NCBI RefSeq assembly: GCF_020907275.1
Contig: NZ_JAJJWI010000005.1
Span: 1-64,000 of the forward strand
Direction: 5' to 3'
Source of the DNA: Pontibacter silvestris
Lineage (GTDB): Bacteria; Bacteroidota; Bacteroidia; Cytophagales; Hymenobacteraceae
Length of the DNA stretch: 64,000 nt
Shown here: in pieces, positions 25,856 through 34,731 of the stretch
Layout of the letters: the number at the start of each line of letters is the position of its first letter
Numbering within the stretch: position 1 is the stretch's first letter
The notes under the pieces: model-generated
Databases searched by the model: none
The model's input: only the letters and a program-made list of their open reading frames with translations
What the model was told of the DNA's origin: nothing
Translations under genes and position numbers: made by a program

Positions 25856-26749
25856 TTAGTTGTTAAAGGTGATTACACTGTAAAGCTCCGGATCCAGAAA
25901 AGGGCCTCCAGGGTAACCAGCAGTATAATCAAAGTTAATCCAGAGTTCACCACCTGTTTCGTGGAAGTGTATTTTCCCCCCGCTCACTTCATCTGGGAAG
26001 AGTGTGCGAATAGCAAGGCTTACTTTTTCCAAATCATCAATAGTGCCTACTTTCACTTCTGTGTACATGTGCCCGGTAGTAATTACGACACGGGCTTCAC
26101 CTCCAATAGACATGATGGATGAGGCCATTAAAATAGAATAATCATCACAGTCACCTGCCAGCAAGCGAAGGCTTTCTGTAGGAGGAGAGTAGTAATCCAT
26201 GCCTAATGGGTCGTTTACATACCGCCAGTTCATGCGCACATGTTTAAATAAAGAGAAGTACCGGGTTATTTTACCAAACCTGCGATAATACTCATCATTA
26301 AAATAGCGTGTAGAGTTTTCTACTGCAAAGGCGCGTACCTTAGGGTGTGTGGACTGTACGGCACTTTTTACCCGGTGCTCCTGAAAATAAGTGCCTCGCA
26401 CTGGTTTGAAGTAAGAAACCTTATGTGGGTTACTTGTCATGTTCACAAGCATGGCATTATAATCAGAGTAAATGCCTTCCAGATTTGTATCGTAGAAAGT
26501 GCTGTTGTACACCAAAGTGCCTAGTATGACGACAAACAGTAGTACAGTAAGTTTCGGGCTAACTTTTGTAATGATTAGCGACACAACAGTAGCTACTACG
26601 AGGCACAGCATAAAGTGGAGCTCATAATCCATAGAGCCATAAGGTGGCACATAAAAGCTTAGCAGTACCGCCATCGGAAACACGATGATGATCTGAATAA
26701 ATCGGATTACGAACTGTTTAAGTAAAGAAGGCTGAAATAACCGCGTCAT
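25856..26749 (-). CDS. Membrane-anchored transglutaminase-like protein
   Basis: 297 residues. Two or three N-terminal membrane helices (about 13-33, 45-60 and 66-81), then a transglutaminase-like cysteine protease fold. The catalytic Cys is C201 in LLAGDCDDYSILMASSI and His is H227 in TTGHMYTEVKVG; an Asp in the ELWINFDYTAGY region would complete the triad. Such proteins may act as peptidases or amidases on the periplasmic side. It has no operon partner; the preceding lipoprotein gene ends 241 bp upstream. Confidence 0.85.
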   Translation of the reverse strand: MTRLFQPSLLKQFVIRFIQIIIVFPMAVLLSFYVPPYGSMDYELHFMLCLVVATVVSLIITKVSPKLTVLLFVVILGTLVYNSTFYDTNLEGIYSDYNAMLVNMTSNPHKVSYFKPVRGTYFQEHRVKSAVQSTHPKVRAFAVENSTRYFNDEYYRRFGKITRYFSLFKHVRMNWRYVNDPLGMDYYSPPTESLRLLAGDCDDYSILMASSIMSIGGEARVVITTGHMYTEVKVGTIDDLEKVSLAIRTLFPDEVSGGKIHFHETGGELWINFDYTAGYPGGPFLDPELYSVITFNN

Positions 26750-26990
26750 ATATTCCCATGTTCTAGGTTTCTGGCGCTCTCTTATGCCTTTAAAATTCTG
26801 TAAAAGTATAGCGAGAGATTGCTCTATAGACTTAACGCAAATTTCAGACCTTTTTACTCTTTTCAGACCTGTTTTTTGTAAAAAGTTATTGCGGCTAACT
26901 CTTAGTAAACTTATTATTCTTTAACCCTGTATGGCTAAGCTGTCAGCAAGGCTGAATAGTTTCTTTTAAAAAGCAGCGTTAATTCTCCTC

Positions 26991-28127
26991 TTACTGGTAT
27001 TGAATGTACAAAGGCTTAGGTTCTAAGGCTAGGATCTCTTCAGGAGTCATCATGCGAGAGCCATTTTTGAGATCGTTTTTATAGAATAGTTTAAATCCTG
27101 TGAATTGTACTGGTTCCTGCTGAATATAGCGTCTATAGGTATCGGTTTTCAACTGTGGGCGGCCCCAACCGTCCATGTGCATAACAATTTGTACTTCTGG
27201 GTGCAATTTTATGTTCTCACTGTTTGTGATCATGCCTTGTGTGAAACGGTGCACAATCAACAGTTTAGGTGGCAGGTTATGCTCTCTTACCAACTGTGCC
27301 AGATAATCAGCAGCATAGTTAATATCTTCGGCATCATACGTTCCGATTTTCTTACCAGGCACATTTCCGCCTTTCATAGAAAATTCAGGGTCTATACCTA
27401 AATGCACATTTGGCAGTTGCAGGTAAAGAACCAGCGCAGGAATCTCTTCCTGTAAAGTGCTTTGGCCAACCTGTATATCCAGAAAAACAATAGCATTACG
27501 TTTCTTTGCTATCTCCAGCACATCATCAATCATTTTGTTGGTCATCCGCAGCCTGTATTTGCCGCCAGCACTCGGATGCCCTTGTGCCGTTACGACGATG
27601 GCATGTAACGCAGGTTGTACAGGTGTAAGAGAATCGGCTGCTTCCCATTGGGCAATTTCATTATCCATTTTCTCCAGCATCTGTTCTGGGGGCAGTTCCC
27701 CTAATATGCCCATACGCTTCGAAAGCAGGTTGCCATAATAAGCTATAATACGTTTATGCGGAAGTATAGCCCCTTTAAGTGGTCGCGGGCCCGGGTAGTT
27801 CCAAGTGGTATCTTCTGGTACAGCAGCCTTTTCAGGTGCAGCAGCAACTGGTGCTGTGGTGCTATCTGGTGGAGCAGTTATAGAAGCAGATGGCTGTACT
27901 GTAGAAGTAGAATCTGCTCTTGTTTCATCTTGTTTTGCTGCCTGTTCTGGTTCCTGGCTACAAGCACTTAACAATATCAGGCTGCAGAGTAAGACTGAAG
28001 CAGACTTTAGTATATTGTTGTACTTCTTGTATAAGAACCAGAAGCTGTCTTTTTGCAGGGTAAGTGTTTTCTTTGTTTTAAAGTAAGAGGTATTACCAAT
28101 CAGCCAACGCAGATTCATCAACATCAA
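26991..28127 (-). CDS. Lipoprotein, probable TIM-barrel hydrolase-like, unknown function
   Basis: 378 residues. A lipobox LLSAC places the lipidated Cys at C56, preceded by an unusually long N-terminal region. The only ATGs are residues 1, 2 and 4, so the true start may be a rare codon further in. A Thr/Ser/Ala/Pro linker (60-110) follows, then a globular domain with LHAIVVTAQGHPSAGGKYRLR, IVFLDIQVG, HLGIDPEFSM and LLIVHRFTQGM, in a repeated strand-helix style suggestive of a TIM barrel. I recognise the type as a conserved lipoprotein but not its activity. Confidence 0.7.
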   Translation of the reverse strand: MMLMNLRWLIGNTSYFKTKKTLTLQKDSFWFLYKKYNNILKSASVLLCSLILLSACSQEPEQAAKQDETRADSTSTVQPSASITAPPDSTTAPVAAAPEKAAVPEDTTWNYPGPRPLKGAILPHKRIIAYYGNLLSKRMGILGELPPEQMLEKMDNEIAQWEAADSLTPVQPALHAIVVTAQGHPSAGGKYRLRMTNKMIDDVLEIAKKRNAIVFLDIQVGQSTLQEEIPALVLYLQLPNVHLGIDPEFSMKGGNVPGKKIGTYDAEDINYAADYLAQLVREHNLPPKLLIVHRFTQGMITNSENIKLHPEVQIVMHMDGWGRPQLKTDTYRRYIQQEPVQFTGFKLFYKNDLKNGSRMMTPEEILALEPKPLYIQYQ

Positions 28128-28220
28128 TCATAAGGGTGTAACGTGGAGTGAAAATAGGAATTATTTCTGACGTATTTTCTTATTTGTTCACATATTCAGA
28201 AAATTACAGGCTATAAAAAT

Positions 28221-29012
28221 TTATATGTGTGTATAATGCCGCTTCAACCATTCGCTGAGCCCTGATAGCCCAGGCATTAGCACCCGCTCTGTAATATTGG
28301 CCTGATCCAACTTGTCTCGTATCTCCCACTTAACCTCTGCCGGGATAATCACTCGGAAATACAATTCCTTATGTCGCTGCAGCCAGTTACTAAGCTCAGC
28401 CTTTACATCTGACATCATAGAAAACAGCGCATACTGATGCACAATGCGGGCATCCAAAGATGGAGGCTCCATAAATAAAACAAAGTCTTCTTCCTGAAAA
28501 TTGGCTAACGCTTTTAACGAGGGGCAAACAGGCTCCAGTACTTCTGGTGTAAAAACGTTTGACCCTTCTTCCTGTAAAGCTTTTTTGAGGGGCATAGGCA
28601 GAAACTCTCTTGACTTTACATAATTCATACACCATATAGCCCCGTCTTCATTATACTTTGACAAATCCTGCGTTGCAAAGTGCAGTGCTACTAAAGGAGA
28701 GTAAGTCCAGTCCAGGAGCCGGGTAGGCAGGCCATGATGCTGTGCTACTGCCAGCCAGTTCCAGATGGAATCGCCAGGAGAGGCGTTATTGTGGGCATAT
28801 TTCCTGAAGTTACGTAAAATATGTGGCTCCAGCTTGTCGTGCTGTGGCCCTAAACGGGAGATACTTGTGCTTAGGTCAAAGTTCATGTTTCCTGTGCCTC
28901 TAAACACATAATTAGATCTGAACCGATGGATTTTGTCGTTCCAGCTATGATCAAAAAGTGTTGATTGTGCTTCTGCCCAATTTTTGACAACAACGTCTGT
29001 ACCTTCTTGCAT
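28221..29012 (-). CDS. FRG-domain protein
   Basis: 263 residues. The FRG domain is named for the motif seen here as YVFRGTGNMNFDLSTSISR, followed by the conserved AQHHGLPTRLLDWTYSPLVALHFAT. FRG domains occur in predicted nucleic-acid- or NAD-related enzymes, in toxins and in defence loci; their chemistry is not settled. There is no partner domain or adjacent toxin-antitoxin gene. It is divergent from the manganese catalase, with a palindrome between them. No signal peptide, so cytosolic. Confidence 0.88.
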   Translation of the reverse strand: MQEGTDVVVKNWAEAQSTLFDHSWNDKIHRFRSNYVFRGTGNMNFDLSTSISRLGPQHDKLEPHILRNFRKYAHNNASPGDSIWNWLAVAQHHGLPTRLLDWTYSPLVALHFATQDLSKYNEDGAIWCMNYVKSREFLPMPLKKALQEEGSNVFTPEVLEPVCPSLKALANFQEEDFVLFMEPPSLDARIVHQYALFSMMSDVKAELSNWLQRHKELYFRVIIPAEVKWEIRDKLDQANITERVLMPGLSGLSEWLKRHYTHI

Positions 29013-29181
29013 GTGTTAGTCTGTCTTTATTAGTAGAGGTGCTGAGTTGTGGGATGTGGCCCTGCATACATACTATAATGCTAAACAGAGGTTACATTGG
29101 TTTGGGTTGTTATCTTTAATTGTTAAGGCGTAAATAGTTGAATATATTTACTTTATTATTCAATTATATAGATTATTAATT

Positions 29182-29216
29182 ATTGATTTTATCTATGTTG
29201 TATAGACAAAATCAAT
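29182..29216. promoter_or_regulatory. 35-bp hyphenated palindrome upstream of Mn catalase
   Basis: Arms 29182-29196 and 29202-29216 (ATTGATTTTATCTAT and near-complement) match at 14 of 15 positions around a 5-nt spacer, 71 bp before the catalase ATG. It lies in the divergent region with the FRG gene, fitting an operator or leader hairpin. The regulator is unknown. Confidence 0.55.
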
Positions 29217-29287
29217 ACGGCGTTGCAACAACAACTGCAGCCTTACCGCGTATCCTTTGATATGTTTAATCTAAACGAGACAAATTT

Positions 29288-30175
29288 ATGTTTTATCACG
29301 ATGGTAAATTACAGTACAAAGTAAGAGTGGATAAACCAAATCCAGCTTTTGCTAATATGCTTCAGCAAGCTATAGGGGGAATTGAAGGTGAGATAAGAGT
29401 TTGTTTGCAATATCTATTTCAGGCCTGGGGGTCCAGAGGTCCTAAAAAGTACCGTGACATGTTAATGGAAACAGGTACAGAAGAAATAGCACATATAGAA
29501 ATGCTGGCTACTGCAGTCGCTCTGAACCTGGAAGGCGCACCAATGTCTATGAAAGATGAAATGGCCAAAGATAGCGTTATTGGAGCTGTTATGGGTGGTA
29601 TGAATCCAAGACACGTTTTATCATCTGGTTTGGCAGCGTTGGCGGTAGATAGTAATGGAGTACCTTTTAACGGCTCTTGGGTAGTAGGTAGCGGAAATTT
29701 GGCTGCGGACATGTATGCAAACGTACAGGCAGAGTCTACAGGACGTACCTTGGCTACCCGCCTTTGGGAAGCTACTGATGACCATGGTATGAAAGACATG
29801 CTGGCGTTCCTGATTGCGCGGGATACAATGCACCAGAACCAATGGCTGGCGGTGTTGGAAGAATTAGGCGGACTGAATGGTGTACACCCTATTCCGAATA
29901 GCTTCCCGCAAACTGAAGAGAACAAAAATTTCAACTATGCATTCGTATCAACCAAAGTAAATGACCTGGAAGATGATGCCAATGAAATGATGAATTCTCG
30001 TTGGGCGTCAGGTCCATCTATGGACGGTAAAGGCGAATTTAAATTTAAGCGTGCTATGCCAGAAGGTGGCGAGCCTCAGCTAGGACCACCAGATCCAAGA
30101 GGTCATGCTCAGACAGAGCAAATGACTGGCTCTATGGGCGCAGGCATGATTAACAAAATCAAAGATGCTTTATAA
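29288..30175 (+). CDS. Manganese (non-haem) catalase
   Basis: 295 residues, the size of KatN/Mn catalases. The dinuclear Mn ligands known for Lactobacillus plantarum catalase (E35, E66, H69, E148, H181) appear here as E35 (GGIEGEIR), E66 and H69 (TEEIAHIE), E149 (VQAESTG) and H182 (DTMHQNQW). It decomposes hydrogen peroxide in the cytosol. The C-terminus ends in an acidic/polar tail (GPPDPRGHAQTEQMTGS) as in other Bacteroidota copies. It is a single gene with a bidirectional terminator. The upstream palindrome may mediate stress control. Confidence 0.95.
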   Translation: MFYHDGKLQYKVRVDKPNPAFANMLQQAIGGIEGEIRVCLQYLFQAWGSRGPKKYRDMLMETGTEEIAHIEMLATAVALNLEGAPMSMKDEMAKDSVIGAVMGGMNPRHVLSSGLAALAVDSNGVPFNGSWVVGSGNLAADMYANVQAESTGRTLATRLWEATDDHGMKDMLAFLIARDTMHQNQWLAVLEELGGLNGVHPIPNSFPQTEENKNFNYAFVSTKVNDLEDDANEMMNSRWASGPSMDGKGEFKFKRAMPEGGEPQLGPPDPRGHAQTEQMTGSMGAGMINKIKDAL

Positions 30176-30205
30176 GCCAGTCCAAAACTAATGACTAACA
30201 ACAAG

Positions 30206-30237
30206 AGCGGAGGTACAGCTAAAAAGCTGCCTCCGCT
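30206..30237. terminator. Bidirectional terminator, catalase / radical SAM
   Basis: AGCGGAGG/CCTCCGCT stem with an inner CAGCT/AGCTG step and an A-rich loop, then CTTTTGCTTTT. Confidence 0.8.
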
Positions 30238-30244
30238 TTTGCTT

Positions 30245-31360
30245 TTAAAACAAACCCAATTGCTTACCTGCTTTTGTACAGAAATGGTTGTAGTTGTAAG
30301 GCCTCATCTGGCGGTTGGGCATAAACTTTTGCCTGCTTATTCTGAAAAGTTTGGCAATGGTTTCTGCAAACTGTCCTTCTCCACGCATACGGGTACCAAA
30401 GCGGCTGTCGTTTAACTGGCCACCGTGGCAGTCGGCAATTTGCTTTAGTACTTTTTCTGCTCTGTCTGGAAATGCCTCTTTTATCCAGTCTTCGAAGACA
30501 GGACCGATATTACCATTAAGGCGCACTATATTATAAGCCGCATTGCTGGCGCCAGCTTCGGCAGCGGCTTTTATAATGGCGGGAACTTCTGAGTCGGTAA
30601 GGCCCGGAATAACAGGGGCTACCATAACATTTACTGGCAACCCTGCCGTGCTTAATTGCCGTACTACTTCCAGCCTTTTAGCTGCTGAAGCCGTTCGTGG
30701 CTCCAGTTTTTGCCTTACTTTCTCTTCCAGGGTAGTAATACTAATATTCACATGCACCAGGTCCAGCTTACTTAACTCCTGCAACAGATCCAGATCCCGA
30801 AGTATAAGTGCATTTTTGGTGATAATACTAACTGGGTGGCGGTACTGTAGGAGCACTTCGAGTATGCGCCTGGTCAACAGTTTTTTAGCTTCTATGGGTT
30901 GGTAGCAGTCGGTGTTGCCTGCCAGCATAATTGGCATTACCTTCCAGTTCTGGTTTTCTAACTGCTGTGCCAGTACTTCTGGAGCATTTTCTTTGATGAT
31001 GATTTTACGTTCAAAATCAAGCCCGGCACCATAGCCCCAGTACTGGTGCGTGTTACGGGCATAGCAGTAAATGCAGCCATGTTCACAGCCTTGGTAAGGG
31101 TTTAAAGAGTAGCCCAAGCCAAGGTCGGGGCTATCTACTTTGTTTACTATTTTCTTCGGATGCTCTTTAAAAAATTGAGTTTTAGAGTTGGATAGCATAG
31201 GCTCATCCAGCCCCTCTATGTGCTCTGCCACGTACTCTTGTTTCAGGTACGGGTTTGCAGGGTTGTACTGAGCTCCCCGGCCTTTTAAGTATTCTTCTGA
31301 TTTCACAGCTTGTATCAAGTTAACTGAAAATAAATCAACAGCTACTATGCCTGCACGCAC
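30245..31360 (-). CDS. Radical SAM protein, SplB/Rv2578c (PA0069) family
   Basis: About 353-371 residues. The radical SAM [4Fe-4S] motif is C-EHG-C-IY-C in NPYQGCEHGCIYCYARNTH, followed by YWGYGAGLDFE and the SITTLEEKVRQKLEPR block. This family is grouped with spore photoproduct lyase (COG1533), but its reaction is unknown. The 1360-end start would be GTG and overlaps umuC by 16 nt; another GTG at 31306 (V-K-S-E-E-Y-L-K-G-R-G) is equally likely, and family members begin near that point. Its overlap with umuC makes it the third gene of the umuDC operon, which points to DNA repair or damage response. Confidence 0.85.
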   Translation of the reverse strand: MRAGIVAVDLFSVNLIQAVKSEEYLKGRGAQYNPANPYLKQEYVAEHIEGLDEPMLSNSKTQFFKEHPKKIVNKVDSPDLGLGYSLNPYQGCEHGCIYCYARNTHQYWGYGAGLDFERKIIIKENAPEVLAQQLENQNWKVMPIMLAGNTDCYQPIEAKKLLTRRILEVLLQYRHPVSIITKNALILRDLDLLQELSKLDLVHVNISITTLEEKVRQKLEPRTASAAKRLEVVRQLSTAGLPVNVMVAPVIPGLTDSEVPAIIKAAAEAGASNAAYNIVRLNGNIGPVFEDWIKEAFPDRAEKVLKQIADCHGGQLNDSRFGTRMRGEGQFAETIAKLFRISRQKFMPNRQMRPYNYNHFCTKAGKQLGLF

Positions 31361-32631
31361 AGCAGTTCATTAAGGTGTGTAGTATAGCGTTCTGACCTGT
31401 ACATACTCTTCATTTCCCAGGGGTTAGGTCGTTTCTCCTGGTCATACACACCTTGTGCTGCGGTTGTAACTGTATCCCTGCCCCAGGTACTGTTGATACT
31501 GTCTACTGCCTGCATCAGGCGTTGGTGCTTACTTCGGTCTATTGTGTCTAATAGGGGGAGTTGTGCGTTTGCCTGCGGGCAAATCTCTGATACAATCACG
31601 CCGCTTTTTTTGTAGCGATAGCCTTTCTTGTAAAGAGGCTTCAAGGCCATATTTGCATACTTTATTAACTCTAAGGTACTGTTTGTGGCTACAGGCAGCA
31701 TAATAGTTTTACTGTTGTAATAAGCAGGTTTGTTCTTGAAGGGATAAGCTTGCAGGTACACCGTAAGTACTTTGGCACAACTCTGCTGACGGCGCAGTTT
31801 GGCAGCACATAGTGTTGCATAGTAAGCTGTTGCTTCCTGTATATGTTCCAGGTTAGTGGTAGGGTTGCCAAAAGAGCGAGAGGTGCAGATGTTTTGCTTG
31901 CTGTCCGGTGTCTGCTCCAGTTCTATACATGGTTCTCCTCGTAATTCTTTAGCGGTGCGGAGGCCTACTACTGTCAGGTGCTTTTTTACAAAAGCATCTG
32001 AGGCCTGTGCTAAATCAAGAGCAGTGTGTATCCCAAAGCCTGCAAGCTTGTGTGCATTACGTTTCCCGATTCCCCACACATCACCTACTTTCGTGCGGGC
32101 TAATATATCTTCTATCTCCTTCGTGTCCTGTAGTATGGCTACCGCTTGTTTTTCTCCTGACTTTTTAGTCATTCGGTTTGCCAGCTTAGCCAGCGTTTTA
32201 GAGGGTGCTATACCTACAGACACAGGTATACCTGTCCATTTAACTACAGTTTGACACAGTTTCATAGCATGTTGCTGTAAATCCTGTGAGAGCAGATTAC
32301 TTAAATCAAGAAAAGCCTCATCAATAGAATAAACTTCTATACCAGGAGAGAACGTAGCCAGTATTTGCATCACTCTGGCTGACATGTCGCCATACAAGGC
32401 GTAATTGCTGCTAAACACTTTTACATGATGCTGCTTCACCAGTTCTCGTGTCATAAACTCAGGCTGCCCCATAGGTATGCCCAGTGCTTTAGCCTCTGCG
32501 GAGCGGGCAATAATGCAGCCATCGTTGTTAGACAGCACTACAATGGGCTTTCCCTCTAGTTTTGGCTTAAATACCCGCTCGCAGGAGGCATAGAAGTTGT
32601 TACAGTCTACCAAGGCAAATAGCTTCTTCAT
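31345..32631 (-). CDS. umuC: Y-family DNA polymerase V catalytic subunit UmuC
   Basis: 428 residues. Y-family polymerase: N-terminal FALVDCNNFYASCERVF (metal Asp), VVLSNNDGCIIARS, and the catalytic YSIDEAFLDLS. The finger/little-finger regions follow with a DUF4113-like C-terminus (YRSERYTTHLNELL), as in UmuC/ImuB-like proteins. It carries out error-prone translesion synthesis with processed UmuD. The gene overlaps umuD by 4 nt (ATGA) and the radical SAM gene downstream, a tightly packed operon. Confidence 0.95.
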   Translation of the reverse strand: MKKLFALVDCNNFYASCERVFKPKLEGKPIVVLSNNDGCIIARSAEAKALGIPMGQPEFMTRELVKQHHVKVFSSNYALYGDMSARVMQILATFSPGIEVYSIDEAFLDLSNLLSQDLQQHAMKLCQTVVKWTGIPVSVGIAPSKTLAKLANRMTKKSGEKQAVAILQDTKEIEDILARTKVGDVWGIGKRNAHKLAGFGIHTALDLAQASDAFVKKHLTVVGLRTAKELRGEPCIELEQTPDSKQNICTSRSFGNPTTNLEHIQEATAYYATLCAAKLRRQQSCAKVLTVYLQAYPFKNKPAYYNSKTIMLPVATNSTLELIKYANMALKPLYKKGYRYKKSGVIVSEICPQANAQLPLLDTIDRSKHQRLMQAVDSINSTWGRDTVTTAAQGVYDQEKRPNPWEMKSMYRSERYTTHLNELLCVQA

Positions 32632-33101
32632 AGGTTTCTTTTTATTTTATGCAGCGACCACACCACCACACCCCAGGGTTTGAAATCCATTTCATCGGTT
32701 AGCTTCAAAGGTGGGTACTGTTGGTTTGCCGGTTGCAGATAAAATACATCTCCTCGGAGTACCAGCTGTTTTACTGTAAACTCTCCGTCCACTACCCCTA
32801 TAATCACCTGCCCACTTTGGGCCTCTAAGGAACGGTCTACCACTAGCAGGTCTCCGTCATACAGCCTGGCATCGATCATAGACTCACCTCGTACCCGTAC
32901 CAGGTAAGTAGCAGATGGATTGCTGATGAGCAGGCGCTGCAGATTTACATGATCCTCCAGGTAATTATCAGCGGGAGAGGGAAAGCCAGCTGCTACACAA
33001 GACTGCATTAGCGGTAGCTCCAGATCACTTTCTTCCTGCAACGACAAAATCTCAAAGGGCAGAGGTATGTTGGTTTGTAATGTACAAGGTGATTCTCTCA
33101 T
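32628..33101 (-). CDS. umuD: UmuD, S24 autoprotease, DNA polymerase V subunit
   Basis: 157 residues from the ATG at 33101. Catalytic S74 (RGESMID) and K111 (EFTVKQL) are 37 residues apart, as in E. coli UmuD. The self-cleavage site is A38-G39 in CVAAGFPSPA. It is activated by RecA-type filaments and cut to the active form. An earlier ATG at 33125 would place the start at or before the predicted transcription start, since the -7 element lies at 33130-33137, so 33101 is preferred. Expression is probably SOS-controlled through the palindrome at 33149-33183. Confidence 0.92.
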   Translation of the reverse strand: MRESPCTLQTNIPLPFEILSLQEESDLELPLMQSCVAAGFPSPADNYLEDHVNLQRLLISNPSATYLVRVRGESMIDARLYDGDLLVVDRSLEAQSGQVIIGVVDGEFTVKQLVLRGDVFYLQPANQQYPPLKLTDEMDFKPWGVVVWSLHKIKRNL

Positions 33102-33129
33102 AGTTCCAGTTTTTTCATCTAACAAAGGA

Positions 33130-33183
33130 CAAATATATATATAGTTTACTAATATTTTTAGTTTATTATACTAATAATATTAG
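33130..33183 (-). promoter_or_regulatory. umuDC promoter with palindromic operator
   Basis: Minus-strand TATATTTG (33130-33137) is a -7 element. A 35-bp near-palindrome at 33149-33183 (ends CTAATATT/AATATTAG, with inner TTAGT/ACTAA) covers the -33 region. In SOS genes this is where a LexA-like repressor would sit. The half-site differs from the E. coli LexA box; the binding protein is unproven. Confidence 0.5.
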
Positions 33184-33276
33184 CTTTTGGTTTTCATCTA
33201 CCTGTTGTTCATGCTTAAAGGAAGTGCTGTTTTATCTGATATCCGTAGTAAGTAACTCAAACCAATTAATTAAAAT

Positions 33277-34131
33277 ATGGATGTGCGTGAGAAAGAATAC
33301 CTCGTTAATGGCATTAGCTTACATGTGGCAGAATCCGGCAAAGCTGAGGGAGACCTTATTTTGTTTCTGCATGGGTTTCCTGAGTTCTCGTATGGCTGGA
33401 ATAAGCAGTTAGCCTACTTTTCTGAAAAAGGCTTTCGGGCAGTAGCACCAGACCAGCGAGGATACAATTTAAGCAGTAAGCCTTCCGGCGTGGAATCATA
33501 TACTATCAAGAATCTGACAGACGACATTGTGGCTCTGATCCGGCAGCTGACTGACAGAAAGGTTTACCTGGTGGGACATGATTGGGGCGGTGCGGTGGCC
33601 TGGACACTAGCTATGCTGCATCCGCAGCTATTGGAAAAGCTCATTGTTCTTAATATGCCGCACCCGGCAGTAATGAAGGAAAACCTGAAAAAGAACCCTA
33701 AACAGATGTTGATGAGTTGGTATACAGGCTTTTTTCAGCTACCTGCGCTGCCAGAGTTTGTTAGCGGTGCTTTTGACCATGAAATGCTGAAAAAAAGCAT
33801 GCTATCTACTGCTAATGACAATACCTTTTCTGAGGATGATCTGGCACATTACAAAGAAGCCTGGGAGCAGCCTGAAGCTTTAACCAACATGATAAACTGG
33901 TACAGGGCTTATAAGCTTAGTGAATTTGATTTAAATGAAGATGTCAGTATTCCTACCTTAATAATCTGGGGTAAAAAGGACAAGTTCCTAAACCAAGGAA
34001 TGGCAGCTCAAAGCATAATAAGGTGCAAAGACGGACGCTTATTAGCTCTGGAAGATGCCACACACTGGCTTCACCACGAAAAGCCGGACTTGGTAAACAA
34101 AGCAATACTTTACTTTGTACAGCAAGAGTAA
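33277..34131 (+). CDS. Alpha/beta hydrolase, epoxide hydrolase / dehalogenase-like
   Basis: 284 residues. Oxyanion motif HGFPE (32-36); the nucleophile elbow GHDWGG makes D102 the nucleophile, as in epoxide hydrolases and haloalkane dehalogenases, not Ser. A helical cap (about 130-210) holds NMPHPAVM and the aromatic-rich SWYTGFFQLP. Catalytic His is in EDATHWLHHEKPD near the C-terminus. The cap has typical epoxide-hydrolase Tyr residues (TGFFQLP, NWYRAYK). Cytosolic; the natural epoxide is unknown. Divergent from umuD, single gene. Confidence 0.88.
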   Translation: MDVREKEYLVNGISLHVAESGKAEGDLILFLHGFPEFSYGWNKQLAYFSEKGFRAVAPDQRGYNLSSKPSGVESYTIKNLTDDIVALIRQLTDRKVYLVGHDWGGAVAWTLAMLHPQLLEKLIVLNMPHPAVMKENLKKNPKQMLMSWYTGFFQLPALPEFVSGAFDHEMLKKSMLSTANDNTFSEDDLAHYKEAWEQPEALTNMINWYRAYKLSEFDLNEDVSIPTLIIWGKKDKFLNQGMAAQSIIRCKDGRLLALEDATHWLHHEKPDLVNKAILYFVQQE

Positions 34132-34731
34132 AATATGTGGTAAGACACGTTTCTGCCAGACGTAAATATTTGAAAGGGGAGAGGTGAATGTGCTACGTAG
34201 AGGTTACAAAACCTCTGCCAAAGTTGGCTAACAATATAAGTTCTTTTGCTTGTATAAGTGGTTCGTTAACTAGTAGTTGTAGTTATGTTGATGTGAATTA
34301 ATTATATTTAATATAATTAATGTTGTATATTTACTGGTCATCAGTAAATAAGCCTTGTCTTTATATAGTTGATAGTAAGGGATAAACGATGGCTTAAGCC
34401 AAACATTCTGCCTTAGCCTTTTACTTATTAAAATACAGATTCAGATAAGATTAATTACTGTACTATAACCTGTAGCAAATTCCTGAGAATGAATCTGTAC
34501 AATGTACTGGTGGTACAATATTAATCATTAATTTTTTTGTCGTAATGATGCCTGCCATAACAGCTATTTTTAGCTGAATACGTATACTCTTCTTGATAGG
34601 TCATTTGCATCAGATTAATTGCTTTTACTATTCGGATTTTAAAAAGCAGATAATTCTTCTGCGTGTAGTATTATAATTCTGCGTGTAGTATCATAAATAA
34701 CTATTTAAATAACCTTTAATCTTGATGATGC
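34132..34731. other. AT-rich intergenic region
   Basis: 600 bp without a convincing gene. It contains a perfect AT palindrome at 34297-34321 (12-bp arms, one central T) and the tandem repeat at 34657-34691 near the next start. No full promoter consensus found. Confidence 0.5.
34657..34691. repeat. Tandem 15-bp direct repeat upstream of small gene
   Basis: TTCTGCGTGTAGTAT occurs at 34657-34671 and 34677-34691, a 20-bp period (about two helix turns). This spacing suits two dimers of a regulator on one DNA face, 41 bp before the start at 34732. Confidence 0.5.
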
